NCBI GenBank assembly: GCA_015501605.1
Contig: JADNRZ010000018.1
Span: 992,001-1,056,000 of the forward strand
Reading direction: 5' to 3'
Length of the DNA: 64,000 nucleotides
From: Panaeolus papilionaceus
Taxonomy: Eukaryota > Basidiomycota > Agaricomycetes > Agaricales
Made by a program: the position numbers and the translations under genes
Part shown: piece after piece, positions 1 through 12,345 of the stretch
Layout of the letters: each line of letters begins with the position of its first letter
How positions within the stretch are numbered: the stretch's first letter is position 1
Notes under the pieces: generated by a model
The model's database searches: none
The model's input: the letters and a program-made list of their open reading frames with translations, nothing else
Told to the model about the DNA's origin: nothing

Positions 1-362
1 ACAAATTGAGGCTATGGATCATAGGAGATGATGATGCACCATCTGATGAATAAGATACCGACTCCGACAACTCAGATGAGTCCTCAGATGAGGGGTCCAA
101 TGCCTAGTGTAGTTTTCTCCCATTTTTCAACTTCAATGTCCAAAATTGTTGTGAATTTCACTACATACATATGTGGCAGTTGTTCTATTCACTTTAACAA
201 TATTATTACACTCTCCAGGCCAAAAAAAATGACTCAAATCGATGCAGAGCTTGAGATATGCAACTGATTCAACTTTGTGATGAGAGGAGGAGGGTGTGAC
301 GGTTGTTACCGGGCCGCGACTGTTACAGTGATTGTGCATCACCATAATTAATTAATCCTCCT
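1..362. other. unassigned AT-rich sequence
   Basis: No coding region, RNA gene or recognised repeat is supported here. The short open frames on both strands have no recognisable motif and overlap each other. The segment directly precedes a copy of the AAAAAAGCGG repeat family. Confidence 0.5.
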
Positions 363-722
363 CCCCAAATATTGCAGCATTAATTGCACTGCTTTTTAGC
401 TATTTTTTATTATAAATATATATATCACCAGAAAGCTACAAATGTCTACTTTCAGGATCTGAAGACAGAATGGAAATGTTGTGCTTGTGGGGGAGCAATT
501 GCATTTCGCATTTTGGGTACTAGAGCGTGGGAACACCCCTTGATCCTCCTTCTCCTCCTCCTCCCTCCGCTTTTTTGGCTTCATTCCTCCACTACCCCTG
601 CAGCTACCACTCTGAAACTTGGCACATCTCTACATATACTATATATGTGTATATACCTCCGCTTATATGCAAATTGACATGGTTCCACTCATTCTATTTA
701 CCAATTACATATTAAAATACTA
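363..722 (+). repeat. partial copy of the AAAAAAGCGG repeat family
   Basis: This stretch matches 62890-63200 closely in the same orientation, including the AT-rich start, the segment beginning CAGAAAGCTACAAATGTCTA, the TTGCATTTCGCATTTTGGGTAC block and a pyrimidine-rich tract ending CTCCGCTTTTTTGG. The same block forms the centre of the palindrome at 18429-21642. It is non-coding; the short ORFs across it are frame accidents of the repeat. Confidence 0.8.
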
Positions 723-1369
723 ATTTGCACCATATATACCTAATAAACCATTCTTTTGGCTCCTCTACTGCTGCCAAAACTTTTGAATATTGCTCATTGC
801 ATGTAAAAGCATTGAACTTGACACTCAACTGCTTCAAAAGTTCACAAAATCGTCCAAATTTCCACTGATAAGCTTATGACAGAGGATCAGAGACAAAATA
901 ATTTAATCAGAACATACAAATAGATGGAGAGACATGATATGTAATGTTCACAAAAGGTTTGAAGTGATTTGGATGATTGTGGAAGGGTAGAGCCTCAAAA
1001 AAGCGGTCAGAACTAGTTTGATGTAGTGATGATGGTGTGTATTCTTGAAACACCTAGCATCAATTATGATGGTTGTCCACCATATTGAACCTACAGATGG
1101 CTATACTTGTCCAAATCACTTAGGGTTTTTTGCATTGTGTAACTAGAGTTCATATATTCGTTTCCTACCATTTATGAAGCATAAATAATGTTGCTATGGT
1201 ATGGTAAATTGCAGAATATGTATTTTAAGCCCAGCATATACATATGGCTAATATTACAAATGTGGTTCAATATATCAGGTGGTGGGCTGTGTAGAACATT
1301 AAATATGATGTATATGAACGCTTGGACAATGCTAGAGATGTGTATATGGAGTGAAATACTAATAGATAA

Positions 1370-2230
1370 AGCCATAGGAGCCCAGACTAACAGAAATATA
1401 CAATCTGGTAATTCTACATGCAAATATAGGGATATATAATGCACTTCTATTGAATTTCAAATCTCCAGTATGCAATATTGATATATAAATATCATCTACT
1501 AGCATAAACCATGCAGAAGCATTATACTTTGGTGCGCTTTTTTGGGAATTTGAGGGAATATGTATTAATATGGTGATAGAATTCAAGATAGTGTGTATTT
1601 TCACTGTTGGGCTGGTGAGAGCCATTGCTGGTACAATTTGGCAGATCGGATGGTGGGATCATATAGAGGCTGTTATTAGCTTTCTAACAATATATAGATC
1701 ACCCAAAATAATGCCCAGAGCAGTGCAATATTGAGCAGGATACTGTTTGGGCCAAAGATAGGGGCTTTTCAAGTGACCCATGTAAAAAAACATTTTTTAA
1801 GGGTCGATGGGGATCATATGCGGAAGGCTGCGTTCAAAATTTCAGCCCAATCGGAGCAAAAATGAGCGCGCTATTTGCGATTTATATTATTTTTTCGATT
1901 TATTTTGATTTGTGTCTGGCTCTGAGAGAGTATTTCCTTAATTGCTCGCCAACCACTCATCCCCCCACCCCGAAAATACCCATTCCGGGATCCTGATTTT
2001 TTTCTCTACACCCCCATACCCATATCATATCTATCCGACAACATTTGCCCAACCCCCACCCAGCCAGATAAGCCATCAGCCCCTATCCAGTATCCCCCCA
2101 TCCATCCCCCCTATCCCCAACCCCCTACCCATCCTCCTACCCCCGGAATATGACCTATTTCACCCCCTATATACCCCTACCCATCCCCCACCCCCGGAAA
2201 TCGTCCCAGAAATCATCCCCTACTGTTATT
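1370..2230 (-). repeat. internally deleted, inverted copy of the AAAAAAGCGG repeat family
   Basis: Read on the minus strand, 2230 to 1626 matches 61930-62540 and 1625 to 1370 matches 63205-63330, so about 660 bp present in the 62-kb copy are missing. The part at 1740-2100 also matches both palindrome arms (18660-19010 inverted, 21065-21420 direct). It carries the pyrimidine-rich CCCCGGAAT tract near 2140-2200. It lies beyond the 3' end of the SPT5-like gene on the minus strand and may have truncated it. Confidence 0.75.
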
Positions 2231-2310
2231 CTACAGTGGACTGTGGTTGTACAACTATGGTTTGGACACATAACCAGGGACTGTACAAGTACATTCCCTC
2301 ATACATAAAT

Positions 2311-4440
2311 CTAGTGTCTATGGCTGGTGGGCAAGGCTGTTACTTGTGTCGGTGAGCTGGGTTCTTGTGATAGTGGCATCAACGAATTTGGGTCCCAGGT
2401 GGGGCTTGGTGATGATGTATTGATGACATGCATGGGCATGTTCATTGAAGTTTGATGGGAGGACACTGAGGCAACTTGGTCTTGAGATCCATCAGCAAGG
2501 TCAGAAGCTTTGGTGTTGAGTGGTGTTGCGGTCGATGGATGAGGTATATACATGTGGCGTGTCATGAAGTACTCTCGCAAGTTCTTTAGAGACCTGTGTC
2601 AAATAAAAATCAGATTCCACCAACATCTTTCAAGTTTATCATTGAGCGAGATGCATACTCTGCTTCAACAACGTCCTCATATTCAAGTGTGATGTTGTGG
2701 AATGGCGCATTGGGGTTGTACTCCTCGATGTGCACTATGAGGCCATAATCTTCTCCTTGGTTGAACCAATTGTGGATTGTCCTGTGGCGTCCTTTGTGAG
2801 CTGTCTTCACAATCAAGATGCATTGACCGATCCACAGTAGATGTTCCTTCGGAAGTATTGAACCTTTTGAGGACTGATTTGTACGGCTGACGAAAGGCGT
2901 GGATGATATAATTGACATGAGCCTCAACATGCTATGCAGAGATAGGTGTCAGTATGCCCCAGGCCATTGGTCATAATAGCTGTGTTTCTTACTGAAACAT
3001 CATGATTCTGGGTGTTTACTATTGCAGCAATGTCGCCTTTCAAACTAACAACCCACCCACTTCTCTCTTTCAAGGGTCCATTGACAATCTCGACATAGTC
3101 ACCAGTCTTGATCTCTTTACGAAGGGCCTTCCACAGCACAGAGAAGATACTGCTTTCATCCTCTGCCTCCATCTCAGCAAATGTCAGTTCAATCTTGCGA
3201 ACACGTCCCCGTCTTCCTGATTCAATGTCCATGATGAGATTGTTGAGACGAATGGCCCATTCCTGAGGCTTGGGAGAACGATATTGTGTAGTCACAACTG
3301 CTGGATGATTGCTGGAGGCAAAGTGAAAGAATGCCGACGAGGATATGAGAGGAGGGGAGGGTTGAATTCCAAAAAAAACTACAGCAGCCTTGCAAGAGTC
3401 CATACTCAAACTTCGACAAGCCCACTTTGTAGCAATGGGCCGACAATTCCTCAATGTCCCACCCACGCATCTTGGCTTCCTCTGGCTCTAGCCACAGTTG
3501 TGGTTCAGGTATATTCTGCAATGGCAACCACTTTCGTTTTTTCAGGACACGCCCTCCATCTAAAACCTGCTGATTGGTAATAACACTTGGGATTCGAGGT
3601 ACAACTAATAATTCCACACCCCATGATTCAACCCATACCACCAAACCAACATCTCCTTCATATATCGATCCATCCCGAATTGTCACCCACTCTCCAGTAA
3701 CCGCTCTTTCTGCCCTCCCATTCATACTCAATAGTTTGCTCCAGTCCCCTTGCACTATTCCCTCCATCACTGGGCCATTTCTAGTCTTTCTAACACCTGG
3801 TGTCTTCATCAAAATCGCCTTCACGTCTTCGTCCTGCATTCCTTCGATATACATGTAACCCACGATGGTTGGGCGAACAATGATGCTTGCAATCCTTTCG
3901 TTTTGAATCTTCTGGTAGAGATAGAAGACAACATTTTCCTCGTGTCCTGGCTGCATGGCTGTTATGAGTGTGGTTTTATAGATGTAGATATGTGTATACT
4001 CACCCGACATGTGATGTGGTAGATGGGATATGCTGGTGTTGAAATTGTACCATCAGCTGATCTCCCTGCAACAATTGTCATATTGGTGGGGCGTTGGTTT
4101 AGGCGATTTTGAAGATGCCATAGAAAAGAAACTGTTTCTTCTTCCTGCTCAAGTTCGTCTTCGCACATCAAATCTGCCCAGGTCTTGAAAGCAGTGAACT
4201 CATTGTCGTCTTCAACTTCATCAGGGATGAAGTAACCTACACAATATGACTGTTAGTCCTGTGAGCCCACATAAAATAAATAAATAACACAACTCACCTA
4301 GACTCAACTCTGTATCTTCTGGTTCACTGTCGGAATCTACGACCTCGTTGTCCACCTCGGCTTCAATGTCAATGAAGGGATTGACCTGATGAAAGAGAGG
4401 TATCAACTGAACAGATCTCCATCAGCATGAAAAAGTTGAG
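2311..4440 (-). CDS. SPT5-like transcription elongation factor paralogue (NGN + KOW repeats)
   Basis: Spliced minus-strand gene resembling SPT5, the eukaryotic NusG homologue that binds RNA polymerase II. In order it shows an acidic N-terminus (4400-4300, with DSDSEPEDTE), a short linker exon (about 4170-4020), an NGN-like segment with PGHEENVVFYL and GYMYIEGM (4000-3780), KOW 1 with GEWVTIRDGSIYEGDVG (about 3700-3600), KOW 2 with GDYVEIVNGPLKERSGWV (about 3110-3040) and a third KOW-like stretch with WIGQCILIVKTAHKGRHRTI (about 2850-2770). The C-terminal part after 2600 is Ser/Pro/Thr-rich. Donors such as the GTGAGT at about 4297 and 4011 support splicing; the first exon and exact start are not resolved. 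Expanded SPT5-like families occur in agaricomycete genomes, and this one is unlikely to be the essential SPT5. The 3' end abuts repeat DNA, so the C-terminus may be truncated. A decayed relative is at 26286-38640. Confidence 0.72.
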
Positions 4441-5071
4441 ACTTATGCGATGTTTTCGTGGCATACGGAATCAAAGACTGTAGTTACTGAGGGTTTATTA
4501 GCAAGGGGAGCCTTGTCATAGGTGCAAGATGCGACACATTAGGGTGTTCAAGGGTGCCACCCATCGTCTGCGTATCCTCTCCCGCTGACTGTTGTCCTCC
4601 AACGCAGCATCGACTCAACTGCAAGAAACAAGGTATTTCTGGTCTCTGAAATGCAGCGTATAGGGCATGTACATACCTTATGGAAACGCAGGGGTTAATG
4701 GATATGACAGTGGTTGCAAAGAAAGAGCGAAAAGTTGAAACCGTCCCACATCACAGCCTGATTTACTGCTGCAATCACTGATGGGATGGATTTGAAATTC
4801 AAAGTCCGTCTAAATCCCGCCATCAGTGATTTCGCTCACATATGGTGTGCTGATGTGGCAATGGTGACCTCTTTCCCTTTCTCCTTCCTCCCCTCATTTC
4901 AATATTGCATATCCTCGTTGCCGCACTTTGACTCTTTCACTTTCACTGACTTGCTCTCATCTCCCCGTTATCAGCCACACTCTCCTTCCACAACTGCCAA
5001 ACCGGCCTATGCTGTATTTCACTATCTAGTTACATAGACCTACACAACATGATTATTGCCCTGAATGGACT
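4441..5071. other. intergenic region, no gene supported
   Basis: This stretch lies upstream of the minus-strand SPT5-like gene and may hold its promoter. The open frame at 4786-5037 (+) is Ser/Pro-rich, lacks recognisable motifs and is not called. No repeat copy was recognised. Confidence 0.5.
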
Positions 5072-5400
5072 CTAGAGTGTTGCATAGACATATCTGTCCG
5101 AGAAAACGTTCACATAGAAATGCTCCGATTCATCCAACACCTTACTGGATGTCCAACCAACAGGGGCTTGAGGGCCGAATTTGGGGAAAAGGTGGATGCT
5201 GGACTTGATTAATTCTATTGGAATGATGCTCGATTTTCTGCGACCATCCCCATCCACGAGCCGACAAATTTTAAAAAGTTGATTGTTTGGATCCCTTGGT
5301 GCACGATTAAGAGGCAAGAACCATTCTACATACGCCAAATGGTGGAATGGAAAGCCTTGAGGGAACAACATCTTCTTGCCAGCCTCAGTTAATTTGAAGA
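5072..5400 (-). pseudogene. Plavaka-type (CACTA-like) transposase, C-terminal fragment
   Basis: A single minus-strand open segment of about 105 residues matches the characteristic C-terminus of basidiomycete Plavaka transposases. It shows FHHLAYVEWFLPL, SSIIPIELIKSSIHLFPKFG, then SSKVLDESEHFYVNVFSDR. The catalytic domain is absent: upstream on the minus strand (above 5400) the sequence is occupied by the oppositely oriented DUF6532-like gene. It is therefore a remnant rather than a functional enzyme. Plavaka is known as a CACTA-superfamily DNA transposon group in fungi; assignment to it is from motif recognition only. Confidence 0.75.
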
Positions 5401-5449
5401 CACATTGGATACATCGTAGAAGTGAGCTACGTGCTGCACAAGAGGAAAT

Positions 5450-8156
5450 GGATCAGCAGACCATCGCTGCTGGACAAGGTGAGTTAATTCATATACACTC
5501 TTACATATTCTTAAATATCTTCTCTCAGGCGAACGGCAAGCAAAAAAGAATGCCAATGAAAAGGCAGGTAAGTTAATATTTGGCAAGATGGCATGATAAA
5601 ATTTTCAGTCTTTGTCAGTTTGGCGATCAGACAGGCCATCGCAACAAAGACATACACCTAGTTGCTCACCATCTCCAGTTCCCAAAAAAAAAAGAAAAGG
5701 TATGACTTTCCATTCAAATCAAGCACAATGCCAGTACTTATAATCCAGATAGACACTGCTAGCCAGAAAAAAAACTACAACAGTGGTTCCCAAAAAAGTT
5801 CTTGTTTCTATCCATGCTTTTTTTTTTTTTTGAAAGTGACAATTTTTATCAGGTTCTTCTCAACGCATAGCCTCGTCACATAAGAGCCTTCAAGTCGCTC
5901 GCTGAAAAAAAGCAAGCTTCTCTGACAATTCTGATGCTGCTGCAATGGATGAAGATGCATTGGAAGATACTTCTGACAAGGAAGTATCAGATGAAGACTA
6001 CCGTCAAGGCGAGGCAGAACCTAGTGATGAAGATGATGAAGACCAGGATTTTTCAGATAGCAAGCTCCAATGCCAGCGAGATGAAGAAGTATTTTTTTTT
6101 CTCATTTTAAATGATATGGCTGATGGATGTCACTCATCTAGATGCCTGCCTTTGGGAGTGGAGACGTTGAAGATATTTTCAACGATGACAAAAACGTTGA
6201 ATTCATCAAACGGCCACATCATCGACCTTCTTCCCCAATGGAGTACCCTTCTTCCGTGTCTGAACAAGAATCACGCGAACCTAAAAGGGCCAACCCAGCT
6301 GCTTTTCCTTCTAGGAAGGAAAAGGGCACATCTTCCAAAGTAAGTGATCCAACAACGAGCTCATAACTTGTCATCGTTGAAAATGATCCACCATGACATT
6401 TATTACTGCAGAAGGCAAATAGTAAACCATACATTGTGAGTTTGATTCAAACCTGAGACCCTGAGCTGAGATGTTATCATACAGGACATGGACGGTGTAA
6501 GTGGCAACTTGGATTCTTCATTGCCACTCAGGATCCTTCCAGACCGACTCATGAAGCCCAAGAAAACCAAGAATAGGAAGGTACGACAGAAGTCATATAT
6601 TGGTCGTCTATCTATCATGTACTAACACCACTACTTCATGATCTAGCGGTCCGAGGTTCATATTAAAAAGGTATTTGCGTCTCTCGTTGAGTAAAACCCA
6701 TCCTGATAATAGTCTTTTCTGCAGCGCGATGCAGCTTTAATATCAGAGGTATGTGCTCATTCTTGTATTAAAAAACATTACTTAATTAGAAGCATCCTAG
6801 TGCACGTCCTCTGTCACATTGACATCTACTTGGACATCCAAAGTGTCCAAAAAACAGAGGCAACATGAGGCCTTGAGCAAAACCATAAATATTTCCAACT
6901 TGGACGACGACAATGAAGGCGACCACAATCTCACTGACACAAGTATATCAGAACTGCCTGTAGATGAAGAATCTGAATGGCCACGTGTTGCAAGACTCCG
7001 CCTAGGGAAAGGGATGGGTATGCTCAAGCAAAACTGGCACATCCTCGCGCTTGTGCACCTCGCAATCGACATTGTGACAAAAAGGATTCACCTAGAACAC
7101 CCATGGCCTGAACATAAGCAGTATGCCGCATACCGACTGGAGGTGTTGTTGGAAGCCACCAAAAAACTCGCCAAGAAAGACAACTCCTACACGACCATCC
7201 TTACATGGGCCAAGCTCGACACGAAGTTTACTCACAGAGTTGGGAAATGGGTACGTTGATAACAACCACTGGGAACATTCTCTAAAAAATACCTTTAGTT
7301 CACAGATTGCATATCCAACATGCGCAATCACGTTATGGCATGTGCACGACATGAAATTTGTGCCTATCGTTTGGGAAAGGGTGAGGATTGCATTGAACAT
7401 GTTAGACTACTGATGCAGGATGACATGTACTGCCACCCTGGAGGATTTGTTACAATGGGACCCGAAAAAAGGGTGTGTAGCGGTTCAACCTTCAACATTC
7501 CTCCTCATGGCTTACCAAATGTTGATTTAGCTTGAGTATATATCCGAAAGCACACCTGCGAAGAGCATGAAGTTCCTCAATTCAGCCATAGTCGACACAC
7601 TCATTGAAGCCTTTTTCGTCAATTCCACTTCCTTGGGATGGAAGTACCATGACATGTATGTTATGTCCCTTCCAGATAGGCCCGAGTATCCAGATCCGGA
7701 GATTCCGATGTGTATGCTTGCTTTGGCCGCAACTGCTGTAAGTCTTCGGTGTTATGTCTCCCTGTATTCATCATTCTGATTAAAAGGTCAAAGGTGCAAG
7801 CTGCAATATGGGAGATGTGTGAGGGCAAGGTTCCAATCCCCCAAAAGCAAGCGAAAAAGACAGCATCAGAGGATGAGGTTGTTCAAGACTAGTTCACCGC
7901 AGAATCAGCTGTTGGAGTGTACCAAGGGCACATCGATCACCTCGAGGAGCTGAAGAAAAAGGGCAAAGTTACTTATCACAAGTTGATGGCTGGGATCTTC
8001 AAGCGCGCAAAGTAAGCAGATGTTTTTATTATCACAACATTACTAATTCATGCTTTCTTCAGGGCTCGTGTCAAGGGTGGATCTTCGGTACCAGAAGGAA
8101 GTACACCAGTGCTCCTCTCGCTGGAGTGGATACTAGTTTTTTGGAGAATTAAATAC
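5450..8156 (+). CDS. DUF6532-domain-like protein, multi-exon
   Basis: A plus-strand spliced gene whose parts read in the order known for the basidiomycete DUF6532 family (function unknown). The N-terminus is basic/acidic and low-complexity: ATG at 5450, a DEDDEDQDFSDS tract near 6030. The core exon at 6880-7255 carries EWPRVARLRLGKG and YTTILTWAKLDTKF. Next come YCHPGGF (7430) and FLNSAIVDTLIEAFFVNST (7570-7630). Then EIPMCMLALAATAV precedes the donor at 7739. The last part is VYQGHIDHLEELKKKGKVTY (7915-7975). Introns are short with GT..AG ends, for example donors at about 5478 and 8011. Two places do not join cleanly in frame (about 7470-7560 and the last exon, where AGVDTSFLEN ends at 8156 in another frame), so the locus may already carry frameshifts. 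DUF6532 genes are strongly expanded in Agaricomycetes and often lie near transposons, as here. Confidence 0.65.
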
Positions 8157-8885
8157 TTGAATGTTCAGTTGTATCCAGTCAATGAATTAAAACCCCCCTC
8201 TCTCGCTACTTGTTTGATATTATAAGAGCTTAAGGATGAATTTTTGCACATTATATTGTTCATTTTTATACTTTTGATGCGCTTACATTTAGCTAAACTT
8301 GACTTATTGACCTTGAATAAGGTGCATACATTCTGGGACCTACATTATCCTAGCGTATTGATCTTATTTGACTTGCTACAGCTTAAATCATCTTAATGTA
8401 ACTTATATCTACTTATGTACCTGCATAAGAAAAACCGGTTTTGCCTGATGTTGGTGCGGGTTGCTGGCTGCGAGAGCGGCGAAGACCTTTGTGCCTGTTT
8501 CAGCTGCAGTCGGTCCCAGAGTGCAATAGTGTCAAATGGGTTAGACATAGTCACTCCGATATTCTGTAATAGTGGGTAATAAGAAATAATGAGAATTGTG
8601 TGCTCAGAGCAGGAGTTCACAAGTGCGATCATGTGCCAAGAGATGCTTTGATTGTAATGATGTGATATGGTAACAGTATACGTGCAAATTAAGTCGCGAG
8701 ATTTTAATGCAACACGAAAATAAAGGCTGGTAGCAGAATAGTGTTTAAACTATGATAAAGCAGTTATGAATAATAATAAAGTGCATGCGATGAGGATGAT
8801 AAAATGCAAGTGACGATGATATGAGTGCAATTGATGTCGTGCGTGATGATAAGCATAAAATAAAGTGGAATCGTTAAATGAGCAA
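8157..8885. other. AT-rich region, probably including the 3' end of the DIRS-like element
   Basis: No tyrosine recombinase, tRNA or other gene was recognised. From about 8640 to 8880 the sequence is rich in GATGATAA-like words. A DIRS element would normally place its recombinase and terminal repeats around here; neither is visible. Confidence 0.4.
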
Positions 8886-10734
8886 TTAAGGGATAATAAA
8901 AAATGGAGACATTTCTTTTGGGATTGCGAAAGGCAGGTCCATCATGTCATGCGGGCGACCGAGAATCCCCCTTGAGATGGGGTCAGCTGGATTCTCGGTA
9001 GACGCGACATAGACAAGAGTGGGTACAATAAAACGAGAGAGCAGAACCGCATATGCTCGGCGGACTGATAGATTGATGTACATGTTAGAGCTGCGACCCT
9101 TCAACATCGAGCCGATGGTGCCCTGGTTGTCGGAGTGGAGGATGACCTCGCAGTTGCGAATATCTCTAGCCTCCAGGTAATATATGGCCAACTCGATGGC
9201 GATCGTCTCGAGCCAGCAGATACCTCGACCAGAGGCGTCATCGTGCCAGTTGTCAACGAGCTTGAAGGCCCGCCAACCGTGATCAATGTAGATACCAATA
9301 CCCCAGGAGGTACTAACATCTACAAAGATCCTGAGCGACGATGGAGGTCCCCGAGGTACGAGCTGACGAAAGAAGTCCCTCCTCTCCAGTTCATTCAGCC
9401 ACCAGCGTAGGTCTGAGAAGAGACGGGGTGGGGCGCGACGCCTTTTAACCTCATTTCCCTTGAAAGAGGCAGCGAAATTAGATAGCGAGGGAAGGCGAGA
9501 TCGTCCTTCCAGGTAGACAACGGTCAAATAGCAGAGTGAGCCGTGGATTTTATTGATGTCAGAAAGCTGACATCCCATCTTCTCGAAGTTGTGGATGAAG
9601 GTAGTAACGCGATGAAGGAATTTTTCCCGTTTTTTATCGGGGAGAGAGACACGATGCAGATCGAGGTCCCAGAAGAGACCGATGAATGTGGTAGTGCTGG
9701 AGAAGGAAGCATCACCCTTTTCAGGGTGCCACGGAATAGAGAGGGGCGATGCGAGCGAGCATGTCGGCGCGATCATAGTGATAACGGAAAGGGCCGTCTG
9801 AAAATGCCCCATCTTCGACCGGATACCGGAAGATTTTGAGGTCATCCTAATATTTCAGCACCAGCTGGACACCTTCGGCTATCCAAATGTCCACAGCTGC
9901 GTTGGCAATCATGCCGGCGTTGCTACTGGCACTGGAAAGGCCGAAAGGGATGGCGTGGTCAATATAGAATTGGCCAGCGACATTCCCTTGAAGAACCACC
10001 CAGCCCTTGCGATCCGGAACGACCGGGCAAGTGCGGTGGAACTTCTCGATGTCGAGAGTGCAGGCCTGCGTGCCAGGTGGCGCAACGGCGACCTAAGATG
10101 ATAATAGAGTCAGCAAGAGTGCCAACGATAGGATAGAATGACATAGGTGTCATGAAGGATATGAGACCAGAGTGCAGAGCGCGTGTCGCTCATTTTGACA
10201 CTCAATAATATATAGGCGCAGAGCATAGTCGCTCATTTGGACGCAAGGAACGTAGAGCAGTGCTCATTTGGACGTCCGAAATAATAAAATATGGAGCCAG
10301 TGTAAGAAATTTTAACTCACTATATCAGCGACGCGACAGGCAGTGTCGAATCGGGTAGGAAAATTGTCCTTCTCGATGAACGAGTTGACAGATGCGACCG
10401 TCTTGGACTCCTTGGACAGATGCCGACAAATACGATGTTTGTCGGGTTCATCAGGTCCTTGGGGCTGAATGGCGACGATGAGGGGCGACGACTGGAAAGG
10501 ACCACGTAGAATCGCCTCCACCTCTAATCTGGTGAAGGGGCCCGACATGCGTCCTGACTCTACTTCTGCTGCAATATATTTCTTGACATCTTCTGGAAAC
10601 TGCGAGACTGATACATGGTTGTTGATGATGGATGTCGTTGTGATATCTGGCATACGACCTAGGGGAAAACCTGCACGAAGGTTACTGACGAGGTTGGGGT
10701 AAAATTCTATGAGACCGTGCTTGTGGAGGTACAT
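8886..10734 (-). pseudogene. DIRS-like reverse transcriptase-RNase H
   Basis: Exon 1 (10734 to about 10314) encodes the RT fingers with VSNLRAGFPLG, GPFTRLEVEAILRGPFQSSP and VASVNSFIEKDNFPTRFD. A GTGAGT donor at about 10313 opens a roughly 220-bp intron that ends with CATCTTAG at about 10094. The next exon has TLDIEKFHRTCPVVPDRKGW and HAIPFGLSSASSNAG. The catalytic YxDD motif reads Y-stop-DD, with TAG at 9849-9847. A frameshift near 9750 separates this exon from the RNase H part, which continues to 8886 with STTTFIGLFWDLDLHRVSLP, a VDVSTSWGIGIYID segment, WLETIAIELA and LHSDNQGTIGSMLKGRS. The copy therefore cannot make active RT from this frame. Stop and frameshift are seen directly; the intron is inferred from splice-site words and frame. 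Confidence 0.78.
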
Positions 10735-10884
10735 TTCGAAAGCGTTAGCATTATATGGCGTGATGATTCTGGAAAAGAGGTCGGGGCAAGTATGTTAGAG
10801 GGGGTTGAACTGGGGACGGGGTATGATAAAGTCGGATAAGGGGGGTATGTGAGTTTGCAAGGGGTGGCCAGTCTAACGAAATCC

Positions 10885-12342
10885 TCAGGAGGACTGAATG
10901 TTCTTGCATCGTCCGGAATGGGCGTGGTGGTTAGAGTCTCCACAGAAGGAGCAGATATGCAACCTGGCGTCGCCGTGGCTGCAAGGTCCACGAGGCATGC
11001 TGTCTCCGTGGACGTTCCAGATGATGCAGATTTCTTTGTTACCAGGGGTGAGGAGCTTGGAGTTCTCGTATTTGGCGTAGAGGTCCTTGCCAGAGGCCGC
11101 AAACTTCGTGGTGCTGGCTGGGTGAGCGTGGAGGGTGTGGTTTGAGTCGTGACAGAGGATACACGACGCGCCTGTCTTCCGAAAAGGCTGTGCGTTACCG
11201 TTTGTGGATTTACCCTTGCCTTTCGCACCAGCATTACGGCCCTGAGTCTGAGCCGATGAGCCACCGCTGGCCGCATTCAGGGCGGCACGCAGCTCCTCCT
11301 GGGCTATCTTCAGCTCGTGAGTCGCGGTCATGGAGATCCACTTTGTCACGTAGAACGCGGTCGACTCGCGAGATTGCGTTGCGCACCAGTTGAAACGCAT
11401 CTCGGCTTCAATTGTCTTCCAGGATGGATAGTACTTCTCGGCATCGTCCTGAGAAGTGAAGAAACCGAAGTGCTCCTTCCAGAGCGCGGTCCAAGATCCA
11501 CCGTTAGGGTCCTTGTCGCGGAGCCGTTGGAACTCGATCATGTTGTCCTTAGCCTCGAGGAACTGGGCGTAGGTCAGACATCCTTTTGTGGTTCCGAGTT
11601 CCTTGTGGAGGGCGTCGATATCGATGATACTGGGATGCTTCCCAGTTTCACCTTCAAGGAGGATCCCCTTTGTGGTAGGAATACCACCCGCCTGATTGGC
11701 CGAAATATAGAGAAGGCAGCGACGTTGGAAAAAAATCGACTGGGAGGTTGGATCGCGCTTCCGTGACGAACATGATATCCGCGAATTTGATAGCCGTTGC
11801 CTCTCCAGGATTCCGGATTTTGATCTGATCGCCGTCCATACACTGTCGCTTGTTGAGCTTATCGGAGCTGTCGTTCTCGGATTTTCTTTTGTTGGCAGAA
11901 GCTGCCTCTCTGGAAGCGATAAAACTCGAAATCCTGGCAGCAATCGAGAACGGGATGATGTTCCTGAGGTGTTCGAGCATCCCAGGCTTGGCAAGCTCCT
12001 CGATCTCCTTGTCTTCGATGGTGACGAGTGAGGCGGGACGCGAAGGTGGATTTTGGAAATTTTGATCGTTTGGATCCGTGATTCCGTGATAAGGGCAGCC
12101 GGGCGCATTACTGCGTACTCGAGGCGCGCCTCGTTTTCCTCTTCGATCTTCTTGTTCTTCTGCAGACGTGCCTTCAGGCTGAGATCCTTGAGAGCCTCGA
12201 TCACTTCATTGCTTGTGTGTGTCTTCCGTGCTGGGGGCGTTGGCGGATTAGGTGGTGGATTAATAGTAGATGGTGGAGTAGGTGGTGGCCCTGGATTCTG
12301 TGGACCCTGTGGGTTTTGCGAACCGCCTGGACCGCCTTGCAT
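10885..12342 (-). pseudogene. DIRS-like gag-type protein with two compensating frameshifts
   Basis: A 485-codon frame stays open from 12342 to 10885, but its middle third (about 12060-11690) is Arg/Ser-rich nonsense. In the alternative frame the same DNA encodes a plausible gag body with EHLRNIIPFSIAARISSFIA, KRQCMDGDQIKIRNPGEATA and FADIMFVTEARSNLP. So two opposite frameshifts bracket this segment. The N-terminus is Gly/Pro-rich with ALKDLSLKARLQKNKKIEEE. The C-terminal part holds FQRLRDKDPNGGSWTALWKE, KYYPSWKTIEAEMRFNWC and two Cys/His clusters: CILCHDSNHTLHAH, and RLHICSFCGDSNHHAHSGRC near the end. These resemble the zinc-knuckle-like tail of fungal DIRS gag proteins. The RT gene follows about 150 bp downstream on the same strand. 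Confidence 0.7.
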
Positions 12343-12345
12343 TGA

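Larger units (their letters stand above)
8886..12345 (-). mobile_element. DIRS-like retrotransposon, decayed
   Basis: Minus-strand element with a gag-like gene (12342-10885) followed by an RT-RNase H gene (10734-8886). The protein signatures fit fungal DIRS-type elements: a SNLRAGFPLG and GPFTRLEVE RT entry, an LDIEKFHRT motif, a DIRS-style RNase H, and a gag with Cys/His pairs. Tyrosine recombinase and inverted or split direct repeats were not found. The GC content and CpG frequency are clearly higher than in the surrounding repeats, suggesting the insertion is younger or less methylated. Both genes carry disabling mutations (see their entries). Boundaries are those of the coding parts, not of the full element. 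Confidence 0.75.

Noticed and set aside
7092..7400. Minus-strand frame opposite the DUF6532-like core exon
   Set aside because: Shadow of the plus-strand coding exon, with no motif of its own.
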